64,000 nucleotides of DNA, taken from the NCBI GenBank assembly GCA_913053845.1, contig CAJXGD010000001.1, positions 32,711-96,710 on the forward strand, read 5' to 3'. The DNA comes from an uncultured bacterium. GTDB lineage: Bacteria; Bipolaricaulota; Bipolaricaulia; RBG-16-55-9; DRJF01. Made by a program: the position numbers and the translations under genes. The notes beneath the pieces were generated by a model. That model was not told the origin of the DNA and did no database searches. It worked only from the letters and a program-made list of their open reading frames with translations. This document shows positions 34,858 through 43,877 of this stretch, in pieces; position 1 is the stretch's first letter, and each line of letters begins with the position of its first letter.

Positions 34858-35718
34858 CTAGCCCAACTGGGCCAGCGCGCAGGCCAAACGGTCGAACTCT
34901 TCGATTGACAGTGATTCTCCGCGCCGGCGGGGATCAATCTCCGCCAGCTCCAATGCCCGCTGTGCCTGCTGAGCGCTGAGCTTGAGCAGTGGCGACTGTT
35001 GCAGGGCCCGGCGGAGCATCTTGCGCCTCAAGTTAAAGGCGGCGCGCACGACTTGGCCGAAGCGCTGCTCATCGGCGCTAAAGCGGGGTCGGGGCAGGAA
35101 ATCCAATCTGACCAGGGCCGAGCTGACCTCTGGCGCTGGAAAGAAGGAGTCGGGGGGGATTTTCTTGATCAGCCTCACCTGGGCGAACGCTTGCAGCCAG
35201 AGGCCTAAGGCGCTGATCATGCGACTTCCCGGCCGGGCGGTCAGCTTCTGGGCCACCTCAAATTGCAGCAGCAGCACTGCCGTGCGAAAGTGTCGTCGCT
35301 GGCCGACCAGGCGCCTCAAGATGGGCGCGCTAACCCCGTAAGGCAGGTTGCCCAACGCTTTCATCGGCTCGTCCGGCAAGAGATTCTCCAGTTCGAGCTT
35401 CAGAAAATCGGCGGGAACGATCTGCACGTTGGGATACGGGGCCAGATTCTCCCGCAAGAGCGCGATCAAGCGTCTGTCTATCTCGACGGCGAAGAGCCGC
35501 CTGACCTCTGGCGCCAGCCGCCGGGTGAGCGTGCCGATGCCGGCGCCGATCTCTAATACGGTCTCTTGTCGGTCAAGCTCAGCCGCGGCGATGATCAGCT
35601 CCAGCACCGTCTCATCGCAGAGAAAATGCTGGCCCCACTGTCGCTGCAATCGGAGGCCCCGCGCTCGCAGCAGGGCGCGCAGGGCGCCGGGTGAGCTCAG
35701 GTTGAACCGTGAAGTCAT
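34858..35718 (-). CDS. rsmA: 16S rRNA dimethyladenosine transferase KsgA/RsmA
   Basis: Dimethylates two adenines near the 3' end of 16S rRNA during small-subunit maturation. 286 residues: QWGQHFLCDE, SAM motif VLEIGAGIGTLT, catalytic NLPYGVSAPIL motif and the C-terminal helical domain. The ATG at 35718 has no ribosome site but sits 8 nt after TAAAAT; a -35 is not clear. Convergent with nadE. Confidence 0.95.
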   Translation of the reverse strand: MTSRFNLSSPGALRALLRARGLRLQRQWGQHFLCDETVLELIIAAAELDRQETVLEIGAGIGTLTRRLAPEVRRLFAVEIDRRLIALLRENLAPYPNVQIVPADFLKLELENLLPDEPMKALGNLPYGVSAPILRRLVGQRRHFRTAVLLLQFEVAQKLTARPGSRMISALGLWLQAFAQVRLIKKIPPDSFFPAPEVSSALVRLDFLPRPRFSADEQRFGQVVRAAFNLRRKMLRRALQQSPLLKLSAQQAQRALELAEIDPRRRGESLSIEEFDRLACALAQLG

Positions 35719-36063
35719 CTTGGAATATTTTAGCCCAGCACTGGGCAGAAAGCCAGGCAGGGACCGACTCCGGTCAGGTGATCAACTTCTCCGCAGGGAG
35801 CAAGTTGCTTTCCCATGCAGCAAAGAGCTCCCTCTCTGGCTAAAAAAACAAACAAACCCTCTACCCATCGGCACTACCACCCTGGGTGAGCCGATAAACT
35901 CTCGCTAGAATTAGCTCAAACGGCGCTTGAGTTGCCAGGCCCCCTCTTGACACCCGCGAGCCTTCCCAGCTATGCTATGCTATCTCTCCCCCACCACACA
36001 CTCAGGGTTGCGGCACTCCGGGGGAGAGCGCCTGACCTGGCCCCCTGAGCCGAAGGAGCGTAC
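35719..36063. other. Intergenic region between rsmA and dnaA
   Basis: 345 bp without a gene. It holds the dnaA promoter near its right end. I found no clear TTATCCACA-type DnaA boxes or AT-rich unwinding element, so I do not call an origin here. Confidence 0.5.
35947..35976 (+). promoter_or_regulatory. Promoter of dnaA
   Basis: TTGACA (35947-35952) and TATGCT (35971-35976), 18-bp spacer; the -10 lies in a TATGC repeat. Confidence 0.7.
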
Positions 36064-37119
36064 ATGGCCGTTAGGGTAGAGGGTGAGAGGAACTCCCTTA
36101 AAAGCGATTATACTTTTGAGCACTTTGTCCGCGGTGAGAGCAATCTATTAGCTTGCTCGGCTTGCCTCGCCGTGGCCGAGTCGCCTGGTCAGGCCTATAA
36201 CCCCCTTTTTATCTATGGTAAAGTAGGTTTGGGCAAGACCCACCTGCTTCATGCGGTGGGCAACTATCTCCTGGATCAGGAACCCTGGCTGCGGGTGATT
36301 TACATTACCTCCGAACGGTTCGCCATCGATCTGGTACGTTCTATCCGGCAAAACTGTACTGCGGCCTTTCGCAAGACCTACCGCCAAGTGGATGTGTTGC
36401 TCATCGACGATGTGCACTTTCTCAAGGACAAAGAGGGTACCCAAGAAGAGTTGTTTCATACGTTTAATGAGCTCTACGAGCGGGGCAAGCAGATTGTGCT
36501 CTCCAGCGATCGTCCCCCCGATGAGCTCTCCCGGCTGCAGGAGCGGTTGGTCTCCCGCTTTCGCTGGGGGCTGGTGGCCGACATCCAGCCGCCCGACTAC
36601 GAGACCCGCATGGCCATCTTGCGGGCCAAAGCCAAGCTCAGTGCGCTGGAGATCGGCGATGAGATGCTCTCGCTGATCGCGGCGCGCATCCGCTCCAACG
36701 TGCGCGCCCTGGAGGGTGCGCTGATCAAGGTCATCGCCTACTCCTCGCTGCGCCAGGTGCCGCTCTCGGCCGAGCTGCTCGATGAGATCCTGCCGGCCGA
36801 GCCCCCCAGTCTGCCTCCTTTGGATATCGCGATCATCAAGCGGGAGGTGGCCTACCAGTATGACGTCACCGTGCAGCAACTGGAGGGGCCCAGCCGGGAA
36901 AAGCCCATCTCCCAGGCACGGCATATCGCCATCTATCTCAGCCGCGAGCTGACCCATAGCTCATTCCCCCTGATCGGCCAAGCCTTCGGCCGACGCGATC
37001 ACTCGACCATCATGCACGCCTACCGCAAGATCAGTGAGCTGGGCTCTAGCCCGCTCTTCTATTCCGAGATCGAATCGCTCAAAGAGAGCTTGCTCAATCG
37101 GGCTGACGGCCAGAGCTAA
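36064..37119 (+). CDS. dnaA: Chromosomal replication initiator DnaA, short form
   Basis: 351 residues, far shorter than the usual 440-plus. It starts directly with the AAA+ region (YTFEHFVRGESN), then Walker A GKVGLGKTHLL, Walker B LLIDDVHFL, and DNA-binding domain IV with the signature FGRRDHSTIMHAYRKI. Domains I and II, which load helicase and self-associate in E. coli, are missing; GAGCCGAAGGAG is the ribosome site, so this is the true start. It may be a second DnaA paralogue. Stop overlaps the convergent CNB gene by 4 bp. Confidence 0.9.
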   Translation: MAVRVEGERNSLKSDYTFEHFVRGESNLLACSACLAVAESPGQAYNPLFIYGKVGLGKTHLLHAVGNYLLDQEPWLRVIYITSERFAIDLVRSIRQNCTAAFRKTYRQVDVLLIDDVHFLKDKEGTQEELFHTFNELYERGKQIVLSSDRPPDELSRLQERLVSRFRWGLVADIQPPDYETRMAILRAKAKLSALEIGDEMLSLIAARIRSNVRALEGALIKVIAYSSLRQVPLSAELLDEILPAEPPSLPPLDIAIIKREVAYQYDVTVQQLEGPSREKPISQARHIAIYLSRELTHSSFPLIGQAFGRRDHSTIMHAYRKISELGSSPLFYSEIESLKESLLNRADGQS

Positions 37120-37517
37120 GCGCACAGGAAAATCAACTGATCCTGATACCCCAGCAGCGTTTGAATCTTCAGCTCGGCGCGACCGCAACGCTGCCGCAGC
37201 AAGCGGGTGAGCGGGGTGCGCTCGATGCGCAGCAGCAAGCTGTCCTCGCGCGCCAGGGCCAGCCAAGGGCTGGGACGCTCGGCCTCCAGAGCCAATTCGC
37301 CGAAGAATTGGCCGGCACCGCAGACTGCACCGGCCCCCATCTGCTGCCGTGGCCCCTGGCAACCGACCTGCCAGAACTCGATCGAGCCCCGCTTGACGAA
37401 ATAGAGCGCATCGCAAGGATCGCCTGGTTGGCAAATCAGCTCACCCTGTTTGCATTCCAACCTAGCTCCCAGCCGTTCGACCGGGACTGCTGCTTCTGCT
37501 GGCATTGGTATCTCCAT
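37116..37517 (-). CDS. Stand-alone cyclic-nucleotide-binding-like domain protein
   Basis: 133 residues, essentially one Crp-type beta roll (QGELICQPGDPCDALYFVKRGS, GQFFGELAL) without an HTH or other output domain. It may bind a small molecule or act by protein contact. The stop codon overlaps the dnaA stop. The start is uncertain: ATG 37517, ATG 37505 or TTG 37544; none has a strong ribosome site. Confidence 0.7.
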   Translation of the reverse strand: MEIPMPAEAAVPVERLGARLECKQGELICQPGDPCDALYFVKRGSIEFWQVGCQGPRQQMGAGAVCGAGQFFGELALEAERPSPWLALAREDSLLLRIERTPLTRLLRQRCGRAELKIQTLLGYQDQLIFLCA

Positions 37518-37760
37518 TTTTTTATGCCGATTACTAGTAGCCAATGTAAGCGTTCGCCCTACCGCTCACAAGGATTGCCGTCTGGGCACCAGGGCCAGCC
37601 CCGCACCGCTGCGGGTGACCGGCGTCCTCCCCGCTGTGGTCGCTTGGAAGGCCAAGGGTTACCAAAATCACAGAAAAGCCGAGCGGGATATGTTAAGCAT
37701 AGGGTCAGCTAGATTGAGGTTAGCTGCCGGAGAGCGTAAAAGACAAAAGGGAGGTTCACC

Positions 37761-38435
37761 ATGAACAACAAAGCCGAGTTGGCGGGGGAGATCACCCCGT
37801 TTTGCCAGCGGGTCAACTTCGTGGCCCATCAGACTATTTATCCCGCCGGACAACGCAGTCCTGGCGCCTACTTGATTGAGCGAGGCAAGGTGAAACTGGC
37901 TTATCTGGATGAAAGCGGCAAGCGCTTGACGCTGGCCATCTTGGGGGAAGGGGATTTCTTTGGAGAGATGGCCCTGGTGGGCCGAGCACCCCAGGAGGCC
38001 AAGGCGGAGGCGCTGGAAGATTGCACGCTCTGGTTGCTCGAGCGGGAGAAGCTCTTGCGCGCCGCCTATGACCATCCGCGGTTGATGGTCCAATTATTAG
38101 GGCTCTTTTTGCGGCGCAATCAGGAGATGAAAAAAAGGCTTAAAGAGATGGTCTTCAAGGATTTGGAGATGCGCTTGGCGCGCACCCTGCTCAACTTGGC
38201 CTACAAATATGGCCGTGCCACCCCCGACGGCCTACAGATAGACCTGCAGGTTACCCATCAGGAGTTGGCTGATCTCATCGGCAGCACACGCGAAAATGTC
38301 ACTACGGCGCTCACCCGCTTCGAGGCGGAGGAGCTGCTGGATAAGGGGCGGGTGCACATCGTGCTCACCGCCGTGGATCGCCTCGAAGAGCGCGCCACCC
38401 CCCGTCCGGCCGACGCCGAGGTCTCGGTGAACTGA
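37761..38435 (+). CDS. Crp/Fnr-family transcription regulator
   Basis: 224 residues: beta roll (VNFVAHQTIYPAG, GDFFGEMALVG), dimer helix and HTH (VTHQELADLIGSTRENVTTALTRFE). GGGAGG about 6 nt before the ATG. It is a close paralogue of the protein at 56001, sharing strings such as KLAYLDESG and ELADLIGS, and more distant from the one at 32753. Ligand unknown. Confidence 0.9.
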   Translation: MNNKAELAGEITPFCQRVNFVAHQTIYPAGQRSPGAYLIERGKVKLAYLDESGKRLTLAILGEGDFFGEMALVGRAPQEAKAEALEDCTLWLLEREKLLRAAYDHPRLMVQLLGLFLRRNQEMKKRLKEMVFKDLEMRLARTLLNLAYKYGRATPDGLQIDLQVTHQELADLIGSTRENVTTALTRFEAEELLDKGRVHIVLTAVDRLEERATPRPADAEVSVN

Positions 38436-38437
38436 GC

Positions 38438-39037
38438 TCAACGCGGGGGAGCGTGTCGTAGAGCCCGCTGGATCAGCTCTGCGACCGAGCGTGCTTCACC
38501 TTCTTCCTGAGCCCGGGCCAGCGCCCGGCGCGCCTCGCGCTCGGAGAAGCCCAGCGAGGCGGTGAGCGCTTGCAGCGCCAGCTCGGCCTGCCCGGAGAGC
38601 GCCCCCGCCCGCTCCGCTCCCAGAGGAATCTGGGCGATCTTGTCCTTGAGCTCCAGGATCAGCCGCTTGGCCGTCTTCACCCCCACGCCCTTGATGCCGC
38701 GAAAGCTGGCCGCTTCGCCGCTGAGCACCGCCTCTTGCAGACGGCGCGGTGTCGCCGCCGAGAGGATGGCGATGGCCAGCTTGGGTCCCACCCCGCTGAC
38801 CGTGAGTAGCAGCCGAAAGAGCTGGCGCTCCTGGGGCGTGCTGAAGCCGTAGAGCGCCAGGCCATCCTCCCGCACTTGCAGATGGGTGTAGAGCGTGACT
38901 TCGGCATCCGGGCCGGCCTGGGCCAGTGCCTCGCGGGTGACGCGCGAGCTGTGGAGCAGATAGCCCACACCGCCTTGCTCCAGCACGATGCCCTCCTCGC
39001 TGATCTGGGAGACTCGGCCGCGCAGATAATAGATCAT
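38438..39037 (-). CDS. ruvA: Holliday junction helicase subunit RuvA
   Basis: DNA-binding tetramer that presents Holliday junctions to RuvB. 199 residues, usual length: MIYYLRGRVSQISEEG OB fold, helix-hairpin-helix segments (SGVGPKLAIAIL, IKGVGVKTAKRLILELKDK) and domain III. The ATG overlaps the stop of the YigZ-like gene as ATGA. ruvB is not in the window; ruvC is at 3.6 kb. Confidence 0.95.
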   Translation of the reverse strand: MIYYLRGRVSQISEEGIVLEQGGVGYLLHSSRVTREALAQAGPDAEVTLYTHLQVREDGLALYGFSTPQERQLFRLLLTVSGVGPKLAIAILSAATPRRLQEAVLSGEAASFRGIKGVGVKTAKRLILELKDKIAQIPLGAERAGALSGQAELALQALTASLGFSEREARRALARAQEEGEARSVAELIQRALRHAPPR

Positions 39038-39693
39038 GTTCGCTTCAGTTGGACCTTGCCGGAGGTGGCATTGAGCAGCTCGCACTCCAGTGCCTCGGCA
39101 CGAGCCAGCTCCACCTGGGCCTGCAAGCGGGGCCGCTCGCCGTAGTCAATACTCACTATCCGGGCTTGATAGCGACCCAAGACCCTATGAATCGTGCCGC
39201 TCAGCTCATAGGGATAGCATAGCTCCAGCTCGACCTGCGGCAGGCAACTGACCGGCTGGGCCAACTCGACCACCGCTTTGGCCGCATCGCTGTAGGCCCT
39301 GATCAGGCCACCGATGCCCAGTTTGGTCCCGCCGAAGTAGCGCACCACCGTGAGCAGGATATCTTGCAGCTTACGCCCTTGCAATACCTGTAAGATGGGT
39401 CGTCCGGCCGAGTGGAGCGGCTCACCGGCGTCAGCGGCCCGCTCGATCAGCCTCCCCTGAGCAGCACTCAGGCGATAGGCGTAGCAATGATGGGCGGCTG
39501 CCCGATGCTCGGCGGCGATCTCGGCCAGCCGCTGCCGGGCGGCCGCCTCGCTCTTCACCGGGTCGAGATAGGCGACGAAATGTGAGTCCACCCGGCGAAT
39601 CTCCGCTTGGGTGCCTGTCTGCACCGCCAGATAGGCAGCAGCCCCCGGCGCCGACTGCTGCTGCTTACTCTGGTGGCTTGGCAAAGAGATCAT
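39034..39693 (-). CDS. YigZ/IMPACT-family protein
   Basis: 219 residues with an N-terminal IMPACT domain (SHFVAYLDPVKS, HHCYAYRL, DAGEPLHSAGRPIL and VVRYFGGTKLGIGGLIRAYSDA) and a small C-terminal domain. YigZ-family proteins are conserved, biochemically unresolved, with links to translation stress. It is coupled to ruvA. The start is uncertain because the upstream gene ends at 39665 inside it; ATG 39693, GTG 39705 or a TTG at 39687 are possible. Confidence 0.85.
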   Translation of the reverse strand: MISLPSHQSKQQQSAPGAAAYLAVQTGTQAEIRRVDSHFVAYLDPVKSEAAARQRLAEIAAEHRAAAHHCYAYRLSAAQGRLIERAADAGEPLHSAGRPILQVLQGRKLQDILLTVVRYFGGTKLGIGGLIRAYSDAAKAVVELAQPVSCLPQVELELCYPYELSGTIHRVLGRYQARIVSIDYGERPRLQAQVELARAEALECELLNATSGKVQLKRT

Positions 39694-40576
39694 CCTTGAG
39701 ATCACTGTTTAGCACCAGGCGCCGCACTATCATGACCAGCGCCAGCTTGCCCTGCAGATAGGTCTGAGAATGGAAGGCGACCCAGATGCCCGATACCGGG
39801 CGAAAGTCGCTCATCCGCACGCTGACCGTCCCTGCTGGCCCATCGCTATCTTGCCTGATTAGCCGGTGAGTCTGGGCGTCAAAATAGAGCCGCGTCGCCG
39901 GACGGCCGGGGGCCGACATCTGAATGACTTGGGCCGAGCGCTCTCCCTCTCTCACTCGAACGGTCTTCAGATAGGCAAAGTGATAGCTCGGATCGCTCAG
40001 TGCCCTGAAGAGCTGCAGCGGGCCGCGCTCGCCGGCCAACTGACGCTTGAGCTGAGCCAGTTTATCCTCAGGAAGCGGCAGAGTCTGACCGGCGGCTCGC
40101 ATCCAGATCACCCGCCCGTCGGTGGCCACGGTCACCCGTTGGCCGGCAATCTGTCGGTCAATGCGCAGTTTATCCGGTTGCTTGATATAAGTGGTCGTCT
40201 CGGCTTGCACAGTCTGACCGTTGGCATAAAAACTAACCGTAGCTTCGATGGTCCAATCGCGTATGGCCAGCAGGCGGCGTAGGCCGCCGTGAGCGCGGGC
40301 TGCGGCCAATAGGATCTCCCGCGACCGCGCATCAGTCTGCGCCCGGATGAGCGTATTGTCGGGCCGCTCCGGCAACTGAGCAGAGCGAGGCGCGGCAGGC
40401 TGCCGTCCGCTCGTCTGGGGCGGTGAGCTGGGGGCGGAGGCTTGGACCGTCGCCGGGACGGCTTCCGGTGATCCGCCGGCATGACCCCTCCCCAAGCTTA
40501 GCAGCAGCGCAACCAACGCCATGAGGGCCAGAGCAGCGGATAACCCGATCAACTGTGCTAGGCTCAGCCTCTTCAT
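39665..40576 (-). CDS. Exported LolA-like protein
   Basis: 303 residues: signal/anchor (about 8-30), Pro/Ser/Ala linker to residue 80, then an outer-membrane-lipoprotein-sorting-like domain (DWTIEATVSFYANGQTV, TTYIKQPDKLRIDRQI, TRLYFDAQTHRLIRQD, DFRPVSGIWVAFHSQTYLQ). Such half-barrels bind lipid or acyl chains. The mRNA appears leaderless: TTGACG/TAGACT ends 9 nt before the ATG. It overlaps the YigZ-like gene. Confidence 0.72.
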   Translation of the reverse strand: MKRLSLAQLIGLSAALALMALVALLLSLGRGHAGGSPEAVPATVQASAPSSPPQTSGRQPAAPRSAQLPERPDNTLIRAQTDARSREILLAAARAHGGLRRLLAIRDWTIEATVSFYANGQTVQAETTTYIKQPDKLRIDRQIAGQRVTVATDGRVIWMRAAGQTLPLPEDKLAQLKRQLAGERGPLQLFRALSDPSYHFAYLKTVRVREGERSAQVIQMSAPGRPATRLYFDAQTHRLIRQDSDGPAGTVSVRMSDFRPVSGIWVAFHSQTYLQGKLALVMIVRRLVLNSDLKDDLFAKPPE

Positions 40577-40585
40577 GCTTACTTG

Positions 40586-40614
40586 AGTCTAACCGACCTC
40601 AAGCGGCCCGTCAA
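40586..40614 (-). promoter_or_regulatory. Promoter of the LolA-like gene (leaderless)
   Basis: Minus-strand TTGACG (40609-40614) and TAGACT (40586-40591), 17-bp spacer; ATG 9 nt later. Confidence 0.6.
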
Positions 40615-40623
40615 TGCGGCCGG

Positions 40624-40652
40624 TTGCCCGGCGCGATCTGCCGAGGTATAAA
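40624..40652 (+). promoter_or_regulatory. Promoter of the CtpA-type protease
   Basis: TTGCCC (40624-40629) and TATAAA (40647-40652), 17-bp spacer, divergent from the LolA-like promoter. Confidence 0.65.
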
Positions 40653-40679
40653 AGAGATCAAGGTAGGTGAAGACTATTG

Positions 40680-42182
40680 ATGGACAGGAAATTCGTGTTT
40701 CTGCTGGGCATCGCCCTGCTCCTGATCGTGGGAACGACAGCGCTGTTAGGCCTGTGGAACCCATCTGTTCCGGCCCGCTCGGAGAGCTTGTCGAAGACCA
40801 GCCAGTTCTTCCGACCCTTGGAGCAGACCTATCAGTATATCAAAGATAATTTTTATCAGCCCCAGCGTGCCGATGATCAGCAGTTGCTCTACGGTTCAAT
40901 TCAGGGGATGCTGAAGCAGCTCCACGATCCCTATAGCGTCTTCTTTACTCCCGAGCAGGCCAAGAAATTTCTCCAAGGCTTTCAAGAGAAGCCCTTCATG
41001 GGCATCGGGGTATACGTCGGCCTGACCAATGGCCGACTGACGGTCATCAAGCCGATCCCCGGTGGGCCGGCGGAGCAGGCTGGAGTGCGGGCCGGCGACT
41101 GGATCAGCGAGATTGAGGGCCAGAGCACCAAAGGCATCACCCTGGATGGCGCCTCGACCCAACTACGCGGCCCGGAGGGCACCACGGTGAAGATCAAAGT
41201 CCAACATCTCGACGGCATCCTGAAGGACATTCAGATCACCAGAGCGAAGATCCAGGTGCCTTCAGTCGAGCACCGTCTAATGGACGATGGCAAGATCGGC
41301 TATATCAAGATCGGAGCTTTTAATACCCCCACGGCCTCGGAGCTGCGCCGGGCGCTGGAGGCGATGCAGCAAAGCAAGGTGCAAGGACTGATTATAGACC
41401 TGCGCGATAACCCCGGTGGTTTTCTCAGTTCGGCCGTGGATGTGGCCAGCTTCTTCGTCGATCGGGGGCTGATTCTCACCGAGCAAACCCGCCAAGGCTC
41501 GCAGAGCTTTCCCAGCCACGGCAACCGCTTTCCCAATTGGCCCCTGGCCGTGCTGATCAATCGCAATACCGCTTCGTCGGCGGAGATCCTCTCCGGGGCG
41601 CTGCGCGACCATGAAATGGCCATCCTGATCGGGGAGAAAACCTTCGGCAAGGGCATCGTACAGACTGCCCAGGAGCTGGGCGATGGCTCATTGCTGAAGC
41701 TGACCACCGGCGAATATCACACCCCCCTAGGGCGCAAGGTGCAGGGGGTGGGGCTGCCGGCCGATATCAAAGTGCCCCAACCGGATGAGCCTTTGGCTAA
41801 ATTGCTGGGCCGGTTGCACCAGTTTGGCGCGCTTTTCCCCAGCGATGACAGCAAAGATCGCCAGTTGTTAAGCCGGCTGCGCCGGCAGGCCAACGAGATA
41901 CAGATTCAGGTGGAGAACGATCGTTTTGAGGCGGCACTGCAAGCCGCGCGAGCGATGCAAGGTCAACTGGAGAGTGAGCGAGCTGCGCTCCAGGCCGATG
42001 GTGGCCTGATCGCCCAGGGTGAGCTCGACAAGCTGTCTGGACTGCTCAAGCAACTGAGCGCGGCTCTAGAGCGGAACGATTTTTCGGTGGCTACCGCTTG
42101 GCTGAAGGCACACTTTGGCCAATTTTGCCCCTGCCGGTTGCCACCGCTGCCCCAACCTCAGACTCCGTCCCAGCATATCTAA
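40680..42182 (+). CDS. C-terminal processing protease (S41 family)
   Basis: 500-residue exported protease. Hydrophobic signal/anchor (5-25), PDZ domain (about 90-180, FMGIGVYVGL), protease core with catalytic Ser in NRNTASSAEILSGAL and Lys in GEKTFGKGIVQT, then a 100-residue helical C-terminal region. It trims exported proteins at the C-terminus and may contribute to envelope remodelling. ATG at 40680; TTG at 40677 is possible. The next gene follows after 38 bp. Confidence 0.92.
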   Translation: MDRKFVFLLGIALLLIVGTTALLGLWNPSVPARSESLSKTSQFFRPLEQTYQYIKDNFYQPQRADDQQLLYGSIQGMLKQLHDPYSVFFTPEQAKKFLQGFQEKPFMGIGVYVGLTNGRLTVIKPIPGGPAEQAGVRAGDWISEIEGQSTKGITLDGASTQLRGPEGTTVKIKVQHLDGILKDIQITRAKIQVPSVEHRLMDDGKIGYIKIGAFNTPTASELRRALEAMQQSKVQGLIIDLRDNPGGFLSSAVDVASFFVDRGLILTEQTRQGSQSFPSHGNRFPNWPLAVLINRNTASSAEILSGALRDHEMAILIGEKTFGKGIVQTAQELGDGSLLKLTTGEYHTPLGRKVQGVGLPADIKVPQPDEPLAKLLGRLHQFGALFPSDDSKDRQLLSRLRRQANEIQIQVENDRFEAALQAARAMQGQLESERAALQADGGLIAQGELDKLSGLLKQLSAALERNDFSVATAWLKAHFGQFCPCRLPPLPQPQTPSQHI

Positions 42183-42220
42183 AGAGCGGCCCTCGATTAT
42201 CTTAGTAGGAGGGAGGAGAG

Positions 42221-43540
42221 ATGAAGTTCGCACGTCTAGCTCTGAGCCTCGGGCTGCTGCTGAGCATAAGCCTGTTATTCACCGCTATAGCTGCCGAGCT
42301 GCCCGTCCCGCAGGGGATCATCGTCAGCCCGCCGGTGGGCGAGCACAATCAACTGAGCTTGAGCCTCTGGACCGATCAGGAGCGCTACTATCCCGGCCGC
42401 CCGCTGCTGATCCGTTTCAAGCTCAATAAGCCCGCTTATGTCTATATTTATGACATCGCCGCCGACGGTCAAGTTAGGCTGATATATCCCAACGGCTACT
42501 CGCGTCAGAATCATCTCCAGGCTGGAGAGCACCGGTTGCCCGATAGCCAGAGCTACAGCCTGGTAGTTGGCGGTCCCTTGGGCCGGGAATATCTACAGGC
42601 GATCGCCCTCTTGCGACCAATCCCGCTGCTGAAGCTGAGCGGGCAGGGTGGCTTCGCTAAAACAGCGTTTCCGATATTGGGCCAATCGCTCTCGGCGCTC
42701 AAAGTCCGAGTGACCAAGCTGATCTCCATCAGTGTGAAGCCCGGCGAATGGGCCGCCGCCTGGACCGGCTTCCGGGTCGTCTCCCCCCAGGCGATGTTGG
42801 TCATTCGCTCGCAGCCGGCAGGCGCTGCGGTGTATATCGGCGATAAACTCCGCGGCCAGACGCCGCTAATGCTCTCGCTGCAACCGGGCACTTTGCGGGT
42901 GAGAATCAGCAAAGAGGGCTACCAAAGCTGGGTCAAGACGGTGCAGCTCAAAGCCCAAGCACAGGGCCGGCTGGAGGTCCAACTGCAACCGGCAATCCCG
43001 ACCGGGCCAGGACCACGGGAGACCGGCAGCTCAACCGGGACCGATCTGCTGACTATCGGCGACCTGCTGCAAGGCTGGGCGCTCAACTTCGGCCTCAATC
43101 CAGCCTCCGGGGTGGGGAGCTTGGGCTTAAACCTGAAATTGTCCGACTGGCTGGCGCTGGGCGGCTCACTGGCCTTCACCGGGCAAACGGTGCCTGACTA
43201 TTTTGACCTGGGCCATCCGGCGTCTTTCGCCCGTCAGCGCGTCTATAATTTGGGCCCGGAGCTGGAAGCCGATCTCTGGCTGCAACTGCCGCTCTCAGGA
43301 AACCTGGCGCTGCTGCTAGGAGGGGGCTTGGCCACGCAGCAGCAGGTCCACCTGGCCGCACCTGGGGGAGTACAGGTAGTCAAGGCAGAGAGCGTCACCC
43401 TCAAACCCAACGGCTATCGCCGGACCCGTACTTATCTGACGCTGGCAGGCAGCCTGCTGGTCCGGGCCGGCTCGGCCTCCTTGCAACTGGGCTATCACAG
43501 CCGTCGCGGCTGGCTGGTCGGCTTCGGCTGGCATTTCTAG
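42221..43540 (+). CDS. Exported DUF4384-PEGA protein with predicted beta-barrel end
   Basis: 439 residues. Signal peptide (about 1-24), a DUF4384-like domain (residues 35-170; YYPGRPLLIRFKLNKPAYVYIY), a PEGA repeat (about 185-255; IRSQPAGAAVYIGDKLRGQTP) and a C-terminal region of alternating strands with Gly-aromatic girdles ending in Phe, as in small outer-membrane barrels. PEGA modules typically bind the cell envelope. It follows the CtpA gene and has a strong GGAGGGAGGAG site. The barrel is inferred, not proven. Confidence 0.68.
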   Translation: MKFARLALSLGLLLSISLLFTAIAAELPVPQGIIVSPPVGEHNQLSLSLWTDQERYYPGRPLLIRFKLNKPAYVYIYDIAADGQVRLIYPNGYSRQNHLQAGEHRLPDSQSYSLVVGGPLGREYLQAIALLRPIPLLKLSGQGGFAKTAFPILGQSLSALKVRVTKLISISVKPGEWAAAWTGFRVVSPQAMLVIRSQPAGAAVYIGDKLRGQTPLMLSLQPGTLRVRISKEGYQSWVKTVQLKAQAQGRLEVQLQPAIPTGPGPRETGSSTGTDLLTIGDLLQGWALNFGLNPASGVGSLGLNLKLSDWLALGGSLAFTGQTVPDYFDLGHPASFARQRVYNLGPELEADLWLQLPLSGNLALLLGGGLATQQQVHLAAPGGVQVVKAESVTLKPNGYRRTRTYLTLAGSLLVRAGSASLQLGYHSRRGWLVGFGWHF

Positions 43541-43830
43541 CCCGAGTGTTTCTCTGCTGAGCCAGGAGCGGCCCGCCGGAAGCGGCGCACAGTGCGGTCA
43601 ATCGCGCGCCAGGAGAGGAGCAGCAGGCCTACCAAGCCGATGAAAAAGATGACTATTCCGATCAAGGTCCAGCGCCCACCGTCGCCAGCGTACATCAACG
43701 CGCAAGCGGCAATGATCAGCACGCCCACCAGCGCCAGCAAGGGCTGATTCACATCGGTCGTCAGGCGATGCTTGCCCCACTGATCGCGGGGAAGCAGCAG
43801 GCCCTGTTTCTCCAGACGGCGTAGTGACAT
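43537..43830 (-). CDS. Small two-helix membrane protein
   Basis: 97 residues with two hydrophobic segments (about 30-47 and 53-73), a basic cytosolic tail and a good GGAGG site 8 nt before the ATG. No recognised family. It ends 4 bp into the convergent DUF4384-PEGA gene and precedes the permease on the same strand by 47 bp in reverse order, so it is read after the permease. Confidence 0.6.
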   Translation of the reverse strand: MSLRRLEKQGLLLPRDQWGKHRLTTDVNQPLLALVGVLIIAACALMYAGDGGRWTLIGIVIFFIGLVGLLLLSWRAIDRTVRRFRRAAPGSAEKHSG

Positions 43831-43877
43831 AGATTTTACCTCCTAGTATGGGGGGCATACGGTCATATTATGCGCTC

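Noticed and set aside
35719..36063. Replication origin next to dnaA
   Set aside because: No clear DnaA-box cluster or AT-rich unwinding region in the 345 bp; dnaN is absent nearby.
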